Shown here: one piece after another, positions 23,908-30,357 of the stretch
Position numbering within the stretch: the first letter of the stretch is position 1
Layout: each line of letters starts with the position of its first letter
From: a virus
DNA length: 39,456 nucleotides
IMG/VR virus record: IMGVR_UViG_3300030399_000044
Location: 1-39,456 of that record
Direction: 5' to 3' (one strand)
Made by a program: the position numbers and the translations under genes
Notes under the pieces: generated by a model
What the model was told of the DNA's origin: nothing
Databases searched by the model: none
Seen by the model: only the letters and a program-made list of their open reading frames with translations

Positions 23908-23954
23908 AACCAATCCTACCAGCAAGTTATGAGAAGATGGTGGAGAAAGAATGA
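23904..23954 (+). CDS. 16-codon frame, remnant of the next gene
   Basis: Begins MKPIL and ends VEKE, the same ends as the following 50-aa protein (MKPII ... LVEKE), joined by a few other residues. It looks like a tandem copy that lost its middle but kept the start, the stop and the GTGGAGAAAG ribosome site for the next gene. Confidence 0.35.
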   Translation: MKPILPASYEKMVEKE

Positions 23955-24103
23955 AGCCAATTATAACAACAAATGACCACGAAACATTAATTATTCTCTG
24001 TGAAATTGTTTCCGATCTAGCCTATTTAGCTCGTTGCAAAGGATGGAACTTTGATCACATTGAAGGCGCAGATGAAATTATCAATTTAGTGGAGAAAGAA
24101 TGA
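23951..24103 (+). CDS. Small hypothetical protein, 50 aa
   Basis: MKPIITTNDHETLIILCEI followed by helical DLAYLARCKGWNF and an acidic end. GTGGAGAAAG precedes the ATG. Start overlaps the 16-codon remnant and the stop overlaps the YopX-like gene start (ATGA). No family recognised. Confidence 0.6.
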   Translation: MKPIITTNDHETLIILCEIVSDLAYLARCKGWNFDHIEGADEIINLVEKE

Positions 24104-24459
24104 GGCAATTTAGATTTAGAGCTTGGCATCCTGAAGATAAAGTAATGGTTTATGATCTTAATTCACTTAGAGTTTTCGGGGGTGTTCTTATTCCTGATGA
24201 TTATAAATTAATGCAATTTACTGGCCTAAAAGACAAATATGGGGAAGACGTTTTTGAAGGAGATGTTCTTCAATGTATTTACGCCAACGAAGAAGAACCT
24301 GAGATCATCATTGGAAAGGTTGAATTTGATGAAGAAGAGGCTGTTTATATTTTAATATTTGGAGAGAACAAAGATTATCTTTTTAATATGCAGGTTGAAC
24401 ATTATGCAAAAGTGATAGGCAATATTTACATTAATCCAGAGTTATTAGAGGAGAAATAA
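24100..24459 (+). CDS. YopX family protein, 119 aa
   Basis: Shows the family signature: N-terminal FRAWHPEDKVMVYDL, central LMQFTGLKDKYGEDVFEGDV, and C-terminal VIGNIYINPELLE. The YopX fold is a small beta-barrel found in many phages; no biochemical role is established. Full length for the family. Coupled on both sides. Confidence 0.85.
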   Translation: MRQFRFRAWHPEDKVMVYDLNSLRVFGGVLIPDDYKLMQFTGLKDKYGEDVFEGDVLQCIYANEEEPEIIIGKVEFDEEEAVYILIFGENKDYLFNMQVEHYAKVIGNIYINPELLEEK

Positions 24460-24569
24460 TGACAGTTTGCGCAGAATGCCTTGCGGAAATAGATGATGAT
24501 GGTATTGAATGGGTAATTCCGCCAGAAGAAATTATATGCAACGCGTGTGGAAGTGATGAATATTATTAA
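24459..24569 (+). CDS. Zinc-ribbon microprotein, 36 aa
   Basis: MTVCAECLAEIDDDG and EIICNACGSDEYY: two CxxC pairs 20 residues apart make a minimal zinc ribbon. TAATG overlap with the YopX gene gives a coupled start. Real by the clear metal site despite the short length. Confidence 0.6.
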   Translation: MTVCAECLAEIDDDGIEWVIPPEEIICNACGSDEYY

Positions 24570-24589
24570 TTTAATAGAGAATAAAAAAG

Positions 24590-24790
24590 ATGAGTGAATG
24601 GATAAGTGTTAGGGATAGGCTTCCTGAGGAAACAGGCCGTTATCTATGTTGTTATTTGATGGACGGTCACCGGTTCTATAATGATAGATGGTTCGATAAA
24701 GAACGGAGACATGAATTTAAGCATGGGTTCCAAAGTTGTGAGGATATAACGCACTGGACATTGCTAATAGAGCCTCCTAATGCTCAATAA
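24590..24790 (+). CDS. DUF551 protein, 66 aa
   Basis: WISVRDRLPEETGRYLC at the N-terminus and ITHWTLLIEPP at the C-terminus are the two conserved blocks of DUF551, a family common in phages and without known function. A paralogue lies at 39125-39322. An AGAGAATAAAAAAG sequence precedes the start. Confidence 0.85.
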   Translation: MSEWISVRDRLPEETGRYLCCYLMDGHRFYNDRWFDKERRHEFKHGFQSCEDITHWTLLIEPPNAQ

Positions 24791-24926
24791 ACTCAAATGC
24801 TGGTGGTTTGGCCATGATGGTCGGCCCTATGAAACATGGTATGTGCTGGTATCTCATGGGGTTAAAGTGTATGCTCATCGGCGATGGTCAAATTTTTGCA
24901 TCAGATGCAATCATAAATTAGCATAA
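24780..24926 (+). CDS. Small zinc-finger-like protein, 48 aa
   Basis: LKCWWFGHDGRPYETW, then FCIRCNHKLA: a single Cys-His knuckle followed by CxxC. The protein at 34612 has the same layout (CLLFGHD ... WCKRCQ), so the two are probably related. Overlaps the end of the DUF551 gene by 11 bp. Confidence 0.55.
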   Translation: MLNKLKCWWFGHDGRPYETWYVLVSHGVKVYAHRRWSNFCIRCNHKLA

Positions 24927-24960
24927 TTGCAGTTAAGAGAGAATATACAAGTATGGAAAT

Positions 24961-24990
24961 AATCCCCACCCTTTCGAGTGGGGATTCTGT
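24961..24990. terminator. Strong hairpin terminator between convergent units
   Basis: AATCCCCAC (24961-24969) and GTGGGGATT (24978-24986) pair perfectly over 9 bp with an 8-nt loop; CTGTTT follows on the plus strand and ATTATTT on the minus strand. It ends the early plus operon and, read the other way, the BclA-like gene whose stop lies next to it. Confidence 0.75.
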
Positions 24991-25959
24991 TTACAGAGCG
25001 ACTAACTCATTTGATGCTAGCAACGCAGATGCAGAGGACAGCGAGCTATTTGCAGCAACCAGCAATGCAGTATTAGCCGGGTTCAGCGTGGCAACAGCAT
25101 TATTCGCGGCAACAATAGTAGCATTCGCAGCTGTGATCACATTAGCTAAAGCAGCAGTAGCAGCAGCATAGGATACTGGTGTAGATGCAGCAACCGCAGC
25201 CGTTAGAGCTGTCTGTGCACTATTAGCAGACGCTAGAACCGCATTAGAAGCGCTTTGGGCGCTTACGGCGTCAGCTGGTAGCTGAGACAGGTTGACAGTC
25301 GTTGAAGCCGTATAAGACGACGTGGAAGCCGCAATGACCGCAAGAGATGCTGTGTTATAAGTATGCACCTGGGGATGAGCGCTGTGAGAGTCAGCTTTTA
25401 ACAGCTGGATTTTAATATACGCACTGTTTGTCTGAGCTGTTGTGCCTATTTTTGGTGCTGAGAGGTAAACGGGTGCCGAGCTTGTGCTTGCAATAGTCAG
25501 CACATCGCCTTTGTTAAAATGCATGTAAGTGTCCGCCGTGATTTCGTTAGAAGTCTGAGCGGGACTCAAAGGCACGTTACTAAAGGTACTGCCGGGAACG
25601 ATAACGCCGTTTTGAAATAAACTAAAAGTAAATACAGGCAGAGGCGCTGGAATGGGGTTTAATGTTCCTGTCATGCCCGCTGCAACGTCGTACCAGCCCG
25701 CAAGATTTACTGTAATTTGGCCAGACGAGCCAACACCAGATAAATCTAAGTGCTTAGAAGCATATTTGGTTACTTCAAACTGGATCGAGCCGCCTGGTGC
25801 ATTAGAACCAGAGCTGGGAGAAATAGTTTGAGATAACGAGGAAAAAGCTTCTGCAAATTCATTCTCTTGATCTTTGCAATGACAATCAGGCTGAGGGCCT
25901 TCTCCACCGCAATTTATATTAATTACTGCGCAAGGTTTCTTTTCGTGGTCTTGACTCAT
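24991..25959 (-). CDS. BclA/C1q-like jelly-roll surface protein, 322 aa
   Basis: The N-terminal 30 residues are Cys-rich (PCAVININCGGEG, DCHCK). Residues about 58-190 look like a BclA-C/TNF-type jelly roll: NLAGWYDVAAGMTG, FSLFQNGVIVPGSTF, MHFNKGDVLTIAST, SAYIKIQLLK. The C-terminal 115 residues are Ala/Ser/Thr/Asn-rich repeats (VITAANATIVAANNAVATL). Such trimeric domains are used at phage, spore and cell surfaces. It stands alone on the minus strand between plus operons, with its own GGAG site, like a moron gene. Virion decoration or expression in the host are both open. Confidence 0.65.
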   Translation of the reverse strand: MSQDHEKKPCAVININCGGEGPQPDCHCKDQENEFAEAFSSLSQTISPSSGSNAPGGSIQFEVTKYASKHLDLSGVGSSGQITVNLAGWYDVAAGMTGTLNPIPAPLPVFTFSLFQNGVIVPGSTFSNVPLSPAQTSNEITADTYMHFNKGDVLTIASTSSAPVYLSAPKIGTTAQTNSAYIKIQLLKADSHSAHPQVHTYNTASLAVIAASTSSYTASTTVNLSQLPADAVSAQSASNAVLASANSAQTALTAAVAASTPVSYAAATAALANVITAANATIVAANNAVATLNPANTALLVAANSSLSSASALLASNELVAL

Positions 25960-26077
25960 GAGTATAACTCCGTTTAATTAAAAGGTGAGCATATTATGAG
26001 CGCTATTTATCTAGGTGTAAATGGGTAAGAGAAATATTCTATTAAACATTGCCTTGGGTAAATCTGAGGTATATTCT

Positions 26078-26160
26078 GGTGGCTCGTGTAAGCCGGCTCG
26101 CTATGCCGGCAACCACTCTCCGTGTCTTTGATATGCTGATAACATTCAAAGACTGTTTTT
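26078..26160 (+). ncRNA. Structured RNA with intrinsic terminator upstream of initiator gene
   Basis: Nested stems: GGTGG (26078-26082) with CCACT (26113-26117, one G-U), inside it GCCGGC (26092-26097) with GCCGGC (26105-26110) around TCGCTAT. Then a linker ACTCTCC, then GTCTTTGA (26124-26131) with TCAAAGAC (26146-26153) and TGTTTTT. A TATATT box at 26070-26075 would start transcription near 26080, giving an RNA of about 80 nt. The segment AAGCC-GGCTCGCTATGCCGG followed by CAACC recalls the core of SAM-I/SAM-IV riboswitches; a c4/CI-type antisense RNA is an equal alternative. Confidence 0.5.
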
Positions 26161-26244
26161 ATGTACTAGGACTAACCAATACAGGGTTAATTATACGGCA
26201 TAGAATTTCAATTTCAACCGTTGATTAAGCCTTAGGGAAAGAAA

Positions 26245-26859
26245 ATGACCGACAAAAAAATGTCAGCTTGGGATAAAGTAAATCTAGTTCGTGCTTTTAA
26301 TATTAAGATCAATTACACGCAAAAATTCCTTCTCCTCATTATTGCTACGCATTTGGGAAACAATGACTTTTGTTTTCTAAGCCTGGATACTTTCATGGAT
26401 GAAACTTGTATTAAAAAAAGAACAACAATCTCTGATCATTTAAAAATATTGGAGAAAATTGGATTAATAACAATTTACCCCCCCTCAGAGGGATATAAAT
26501 CAAACCGATATAGCATAAATTTTGATCTTCTTATAGCTGCTAGCAGTAACCCACAGTTACTAGTTGATTCGAGATTACCAGTAACCCATGGTTACCGGCA
26601 TAGTAACCCACAGTTACTAGACCAGTCACCCACGGTTACTGGCGCAGTAACCCACGGTTACCCTAATAGAAATATAAAAGAAAAAGAAAAAAAAGATAAA
26701 AACAGCAAAAATCTTTTTTTACCTGAAAATCAAGAGCCAAAAGATAAAAGGATAGCTAAAAAGTACATTTGGATATCAAAAGAGCAAATAAAACATCCGG
26801 ATATGACCGCAGAAGAATTAGCCAATAAATATGATGAGCAATTTTTAACTATAAATTAA
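26245..26859 (+). CDS. Replication initiator, lambda O-like organisation, 204 aa
   Basis: The N-terminal 95 residues are a winged-helix domain (FLSLDTFMDETCIKKRTTI, SDHLKILEKIGLITIYPP) typical of phage replication proteins that bind origin iterons. Residues about 101-140 are encoded by the iterons themselves, giving the repeated peptides SNPQLL and VTHGY. A Lys/Glu-rich linker follows, then a C-terminal helical part (AKKYIWISKEQIKHPDM, TAEELANKYDEQF) that could contact the helicase loader. Same logic as lambda O: initiator N-domain, origin within the gene, C-domain for partners. AGGGAAAG precedes the ATG. Confidence 0.75.
   Translation: MTDKKMSAWDKVNLVRAFNIKINYTQKFLLLIIATHLGNNDFCFLSLDTFMDETCIKKRTTISDHLKILEKIGLITIYPPSEGYKSNRYSINFDLLIAASSNPQLLVDSRLPVTHGYRHSNPQLLDQSPTVTGAVTHGYPNRNIKEKEKKDKNSKNLFLPENQEPKDKRIAKKYIWISKEQIKHPDMTAEELANKYDEQFLTIN
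26545..26760. other. Phage replication origin: five iterons plus A-rich unwinding region
   Basis: Iterons, each 17 bp and an imperfect palindrome AGTAACC-CAC-GGTTACT: 26545-26561, 26580-26596, 26602-26618, 26624-26640, 26646-26662. Copies 2 to 5 repeat every 22 bp, two helix turns, so all face the same side; copy 1 is 35 bp away. Immediately right is a strongly A-rich tract (26663-26760), the expected unwinding element, as in lambda ori. All of it lies in the initiator's coding sequence. Confidence 0.85.
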
Positions 26860-26869
26860 AGGGGAAAAA

Positions 26870-27040
26870 ATGATAGATGAGCGAGAAATAACCATTTTGT
26901 ACAATGAAGTTGTAAGGCTGAGGAATTCCCTGTGTGAAATAACTCAGATATTCAATGAACATTGGTTACAATACATGCGTGAAAACAGAGAAATTTTAAA
27001 AAGAATATGTAAATTAGAACAAAATGAGGAAACAAAATGA
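26870..27040 (+). CDS. Small coiled-coil protein, 56 aa
   Basis: MIDEREITILYNEVVRLRN and RENREILKRICKLEQNEE form two helical stretches of coiled-coil type. AAAGGGGAAAAA precedes the ATG and the stop overlaps the next start (ATGA). Placed in the O-P interval; unknown role. Confidence 0.6.
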   Translation: MIDEREITILYNEVVRLRNSLCEITQIFNEHWLQYMRENREILKRICKLEQNEETK

Positions 27041-27168
27041 TCACCGAAAATGAAAGAACACATAATGCAGAAGAACATTTGAAGAAAAATGGCTGGAAAG
27101 GACATTTTACTAACTGGGATGATGTGATTAATACGGATTGGGAAATATATGATGGAACCAATACCTGA
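27037..27168 (+). CDS. Small hypothetical protein, 43 aa
   Basis: MITENERTHNAEEHLKKNG, then WKGHFTNWDDVINTDWEIY. Trp-rich and acidic. Overlaps both neighbours. No family recognised. Confidence 0.5.
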   Translation: MITENERTHNAEEHLKKNGWKGHFTNWDDVINTDWEIYDGTNT

Positions 27169-27409
27169 TGATTGGATAGACCGCCTCTTTGGGTGTATGA
27201 GCGAATTCTATGGGGGTAGATGGAACGATCTCTATAAGACAACCCTACTCCAGGCGTTACATAAGAAGATCTGGAAAAACGGCCTCCATGGGCTTTCCTA
27301 TGAGCAGATCAAAGATACACTCCGATATTATCGTAGGCATGCAGCTCAAAAGCACAATCTACCCCCATTGGTGACCGAGTTTCACCATTTTGCAAAAGAG
27401 CGTTTATAA
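27149..27409 (+). CDS. Lambda P-like replication protein (helicase loader candidate), 86 aa
   Basis: The pattern DDWIDRLFGCMSEFYGGRW ... LHGLSYEQIKDTLRYYRR ... LPPLVTEFHHFAKE matches the compact core common to phage P-type proteins that deliver host DnaB to the O-origin complex: a W..RLF..M...YG..W start, a helical middle, and a 'PP...EF' end. It is shorter than lambda P (233 aa), so it is a reduced version or only part of the function. Position directly behind the O-like initiator supports it. ATG 27152 is an equally possible start. Confidence 0.5.
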   Translation: MMEPIPDDWIDRLFGCMSEFYGGRWNDLYKTTLLQALHKKIWKNGLHGLSYEQIKDTLRYYRRHAAQKHNLPPLVTEFHHFAKERL

Positions 27410-27412
27410 TAG

Positions 27413-27441
27413 TTGACACCATAGTATCCACCTGGTAATCT
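27413..27441 (+). promoter_or_regulatory. Promoter with perfect -35
   Basis: TTGACA (27413-27418), 17 bp, TAATCT (27436-27441). It sits right behind the replication operon and in front of the 85-aa gene, probably driving 27467 onward. Confidence 0.6.
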
Positions 27442-27466
27442 AGGGTTACTTACTTAGGAGATGGAT

Positions 27467-27724
27467 ATGAAAAACGCAATTGACCAATTAATTAGCTTAA
27501 AATTAGATCATGAGAAAGATTTGTCACCATCCATGGTTGATGACAGGCCCTTAACAGCAGCAGAAATATATCTTGAAGCAGCTATCCGTCACATGGACGA
27601 TGATTTGAGAGAAGAGATACATGGTAACCATCAGATGTATGCCCACTCGAATGATGAAGAGTTTTTAACAATTTATTGCCACTTACATTTTAATAAGTTC
27701 GCCGAAGAATTTGTCGTAAATTAA
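27467..27724 (+). CDS. Hypothetical protein, 85 aa
   Basis: Start ATG 27467 is six bases after AGGAG; ATG 27461 touches the site and is less likely. Helical, acidic (AAIRHMDDDLREEIHGNHQM), with several His in the second half. No family recognised. First gene behind the promoter at 27413. Confidence 0.6.
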   Translation: MKNAIDQLISLKLDHEKDLSPSMVDDRPLTAAEIYLEAAIRHMDDDLREEIHGNHQMYAHSNDEEFLTIYCHLHFNKFAEEFVVN

Positions 27725-27741
27725 CCTCTGAAGGGATTACT

Positions 27742-27894
27742 ATGCCAACAACACAGAAAAGAATTCATATCGCGTTAACGCAAGAAGATATCAGGGAGCT
27801 AGCAATTTTGGAGGAATATTTCGGGGAGAATGCTAGTTTAGTGGTTAAGAGAGCTATAGCTGCATTGTATCTGGAGTTTTTTGGTAAAAAGTGA
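27742..27894 (+). CDS. Ribbon-helix-helix type DNA-binding protein, 50 aa
   Basis: KRIHIALTQEDIRELAIL (beta strand then helix) and FGENASLVVKRAIAALYLEF (second helix) follow the Arc/CopG/MetJ layout, with the alternating K-I-I strand to enter the major groove as a dimer. Length fits Arc (53 aa). AAGGGATTAC precedes the ATG. Likely a small transcriptional regulator for this middle region. Confidence 0.6.
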   Translation: MPTTQKRIHIALTQEDIRELAILEEYFGENASLVVKRAIAALYLEFFGKK

Positions 27895-27904
27895 AGGAAA
27901 GGCT

Positions 27905-28192
27905 ATGAAGCATGGCAGAATAGATAAAACCCAGGGAGAAATAGTACAAACATTCAGAAAAATGGGTTGTCCTACCTTCATTACCAGTGACTTGGGCAAA
28001 GGTTTCCCTGATTGTCTCACTAAAATAGGCAAGGATATTTGGTTGATTGAGATAAAAGATGGATCAAAACCACTTAGCCAACGGAAATTAACCCCACTTG
28101 AGCAAAAATTCCACATTGAATTTGATGGTTGTGTTAAAGTTATTAGCTCAGTTGATGAGGCTATTGAGTTCGTGGCCAAATGTAGAATTTAG
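27905..28192 (+). CDS. VRR-NUC / resolvase-like nuclease, 95 aa
   Basis: Start ATG 27905 (MKHGRIDKTQGEIVQTF) rather than upstream 27881. The PD-(D/E)xK pattern is visible: E near residue 15, GKGFPDCLTKIGKDIWLIEIKDG with D (about residue 39) and the E-I-K of the catalytic core (about 52-54), then SQRKLTPLEQKF. Single-domain VRR-NUC-type nucleases act on Holliday junctions or flaps; phage copies resolve replicated DNA before packaging. Confidence 0.7.
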   Translation: MKHGRIDKTQGEIVQTFRKMGCPTFITSDLGKGFPDCLTKIGKDIWLIEIKDGSKPLSQRKLTPLEQKFHIEFDGCVKVISSVDEAIEFVAKCRI

Positions 28193-28244
28193 TTGACTTT
28201 ATTTTATCCACAAGGTTATCCACAGAAACGGTGGATAAGTTTTT
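28193..28244. promoter_or_regulatory. Three DnaA boxes that also form a terminator hairpin
   Basis: TTATCCACA occurs at 28204-28212 and 28216-28224; the inverted box at 28230-28238 reads TTATCCACC. The second and third pair as TTATCCAC/GTGGATAA over a 7-nt loop followed by GTTTTT, a plausible intrinsic terminator right after the nuclease stop. TTGACT (28193-28198) just upstream adds a possible -35. Host DnaA binding, termination, or both. Confidence 0.6.
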
Positions 28245-28256
28245 AGAGAGAAAGAC

Positions 28257-28409
28257 ATGTTACTCAGTAATTGCTGCGATGAAGAATTAAAGGTCGTCAA
28301 TGGACACGAAGGAACCTCCTATTATATCTGTTCTCGCTGCGAAATGCCTACGGATGGCCATTTTGTGCTAACATCAGCCATGAACGACCATGAATTTAAG
28401 GATGAGTGA
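28257..28409 (+). CDS. Small Cys-rich protein, 50 aa
   Basis: CCDEELKVVNGHEG, then YYICSRCEMPTDGHF: a C-C start, CxxC and His residues, i.e. a small zinc-ribbon-type layout. Ends immediately before the lysozyme start. AGAGAGAAAG precedes the ATG. Function unknown. Confidence 0.6.
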   Translation: MLLSNCCDEELKVVNGHEGTSYYICSRCEMPTDGHFVLTSAMNDHEFKDE

Positions 28410-28832
28410 ATGTTGCCAGCTTACAGACTAAAATTGCGTAACCTACTTATTAAGCACGAGGGGTTTAAAGCAGTTCTAACCACAGATACCACTGGGCATT
28501 ATTTCTACGGCTATGGACATGACGCTTCAACTCCCATTAGTACCACAGCTGGCGGGGTAATCCTCGATGATGATATCCAATGGCACGCTACTCACTTACC
28601 CTTAGCTTGGCCCTTATTCAATTCCCTCTCTGACGCTCGCAAATGTGTTCTGATGGATATGTCATACAATCTTGGCTTACAAGGACTTCTAGAGTTTAAA
28701 GAGATGCTAGCAGCGTTAGAAGCCGGGAATTACGATGAAGCTGCTGATCAGATGCTAAACTCACTTTGGGCTAAACAAGTGGGCGATAGAGCCATAGAAG
28801 ATGCTGATATCATGCGGAATGATGAACTATGA
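28410..28832 (+). CDS. Endolysin, GH24 (T4-type) lysozyme, 140 aa
   Basis: Cleaves the glycan backbone of peptidoglycan to release progeny. HEGF gives the catalytic Glu17, TDTTGH the Asp26 equivalent to T4 Asp20, and YGYGHD the following turn; VLMDMSYNLGLQGL is the usual second conserved helix. At the position of T4 Thr26 there is Phe32, a departure from most of the family. No signal peptide or anchor, so a holin is required. Translation follows directly after the previous stop. Confidence 0.88.
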   Translation: MLPAYRLKLRNLLIKHEGFKAVLTTDTTGHYFYGYGHDASTPISTTAGGVILDDDIQWHATHLPLAWPLFNSLSDARKCVLMDMSYNLGLQGLLEFKEMLAALEAGNYDEAADQMLNSLWAKQVGDRAIEDADIMRNDEL

Positions 28833-28984
28833 AATTTCAGCCACCAAGAATTATGATCTTGCTTTTTATCACGACATTGCTCATAATTAAGACAATATAT
28901 GATTACAAACACAACAACTCTAGTGCTGCTTTGAATGATGCTTACCAAGCAGGACAGATGATTTTAGCTGAGGATGGCAAATGA
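28829..28984 (+). CDS. Small membrane protein of the lysis cassette, 51 aa
   Basis: MKFQPPR, a transmembrane helix (IMILLFITTLLIIK), then a hydrophilic tail (YDYKHNNSSAALNDAYQAG). One N-terminal membrane segment with an outside tail is compatible with an inner-membrane spanin fragment or pinholin-like protein. Overlaps both neighbours (ATGA). Role inferred from its place behind the lysozyme. Confidence 0.6.
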   Translation: MKFQPPRIMILLFITTLLIIKTIYDYKHNNSSAALNDAYQAGQMILAEDGK

Positions 28985-30357
28985 TTGATGTGGAAAACCT
29001 TAAAATAGAATATAAAGATATTTCTGTTTTAATACCCTACCAGGATAATTCAAGAACACACTCAGAAGACCAAGTAAAAGAGATAATAGATTCTATCAAA
29101 CGCCGAGGCTGGACAAATCCAATTCTAACGGATGGCCAAAATGGCATAGTAGCAGGGCATGGTCGATTACTTGCTGCACAAAAACTTGGCCTAAAAAGAG
29201 TTCCAACAATTGATCTTTCCTTCGCTAGTGAAGCTGACAAAATAGAATACATTATAGAAGATAACAAGCTCGCGCTTAATGCTGGCTGGGATTATGGCAT
29301 TCTTAAACTACAATTCGATTTGCTCGAAGATGCTGGATTAGACCTGAAAAACACCGGATTCCATAAAGATGAATTGAAAGAAATTCGCAATGTAAATACC
29401 TTCAGGGAAGATTTATGCGATGAAGATGAGGTTCCCACTGTTCCCACTGTTCCCGTTTCTAAACTTGGTGATATATGGATACTTGGCAATCATCGCCTTA
29501 TGTGCGGTGATAGCACTATGCTGGATCAAGTTGAAAAGCTCATGAATGGTGAAAAGGCCGAGATACTAATCACTTCACCGCCTTATTCAGATATGCGCGA
29601 ATATTCAGGAAACGATATTTCTTTGGATGTTATTACAAGTATATTTAAATCTTTTTATCAGCAAGCGAATTTTTATGTAATCAATTTAGGGTTGCAATAT
29701 AAGAATCATGAAATTAATCCATATTGGAATTCGTGGGTGAAATCAGCTACGGATATTGGTTTAAAATTGTTAGCTTGGAATGTATGGGATAAAATACAAG
29801 CCGGAAGTATTAGCAATCAATCGCAAATGTTCGCATTAAGCCATGAATGGATTTTTGTTTTTGGCGAAAAACCCAAACAATTAAACCGTATTTGGGAAAA
29901 ATCGGAAAACTCAGAAAAAAGGCAAAAATATTTTAAAGTTAATGATAAGGGTCAGAAAGTCCGATCAGTTCGACAAACGGACGGGTCAATGGATTTTAGC
30001 TCTTATGGTCGTGATTACGAATCAAAAAATATGGGTTCTGTAATAACTCAATTTAGCGAGCAAGAAAGAACAATAAATCATCCGGCAAAATATCCTGTAG
30101 GATTGCCTGAACCTTATATAGAATCAATGACGAATGAAAATGATATTGTCATTGACTGTTTTGGCGGTTCAGGCTCAACCCTCATAGCTTGCGAAAAGAC
30201 AAACCGAAAATGCTTTATGATGGAAATATCCCCTGCGTATATTTCAGTTATAATCCGGCGTTATTGTAAATTCACTGGTAAAGATGCTATATTGGAAAGC
30301 ACTGGAAAAACCTTTAAGTCTTTAGAGAATGAAAAAGAATTGCTTGCAATGCAATAA
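28981..30357 (+). CDS. DNA methyltransferase with N-terminal ParB domain, 458 aa
   Basis: Residues 1-115 are a ParB/sulfiredoxin-type domain (IVAGHGRLLAAQKLGLKRVP). A typical linker (LGDIWILGNHRLMCGDST) follows, then the catalytic TSPPY (about 198-202) and, near the end, the AdoMet-binding DCFGGSGSTLIACEKTNR (about 392-409). The motif order (TSPPY first, FGGSG second) marks a beta-class N4-cytosine or N6-adenine methyltransferase. It would protect phage DNA from host restriction or mark it for regulation. No cognate restriction gene is present; the adjacent HNH is of homing type. Confidence 0.88.
   Translation: MIDVENLKIEYKDISVLIPYQDNSRTHSEDQVKEIIDSIKRRGWTNPILTDGQNGIVAGHGRLLAAQKLGLKRVPTIDLSFASEADKIEYIIEDNKLALNAGWDYGILKLQFDLLEDAGLDLKNTGFHKDELKEIRNVNTFREDLCDEDEVPTVPTVPVSKLGDIWILGNHRLMCGDSTMLDQVEKLMNGEKAEILITSPPYSDMREYSGNDISLDVITSIFKSFYQQANFYVINLGLQYKNHEINPYWNSWVKSATDIGLKLLAWNVWDKIQAGSISNQSQMFALSHEWIFVFGEKPKQLNRIWEKSENSEKRQKYFKVNDKGQKVRSVRQTDGSMDFSSYGRDYESKNMGSVITQFSEQERTINHPAKYPVGLPEPYIESMTNENDIVIDCFGGSGSTLIACEKTNRKCFMMEISPAYISVIIRRYCKFTGKDAILESTGKTFKSLENEKELLAMQ

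Noticed and set aside
24953-25171. 72-aa Ala-rich plus-strand frame
   Set aside because: Antisense of the Ala-rich tail of the BclA-like gene, and starts in the terminator region.
26545-26662. CRISPR array
   Set aside because: 17-bp palindromic repeats at 22-bp period within a coding sequence; spacers are only five bases, so they are iterons.
28829-28984. Firm holin assignment
   Set aside because: One membrane segment and the place behind lysozyme are not enough; spanin or other roles are equally possible.
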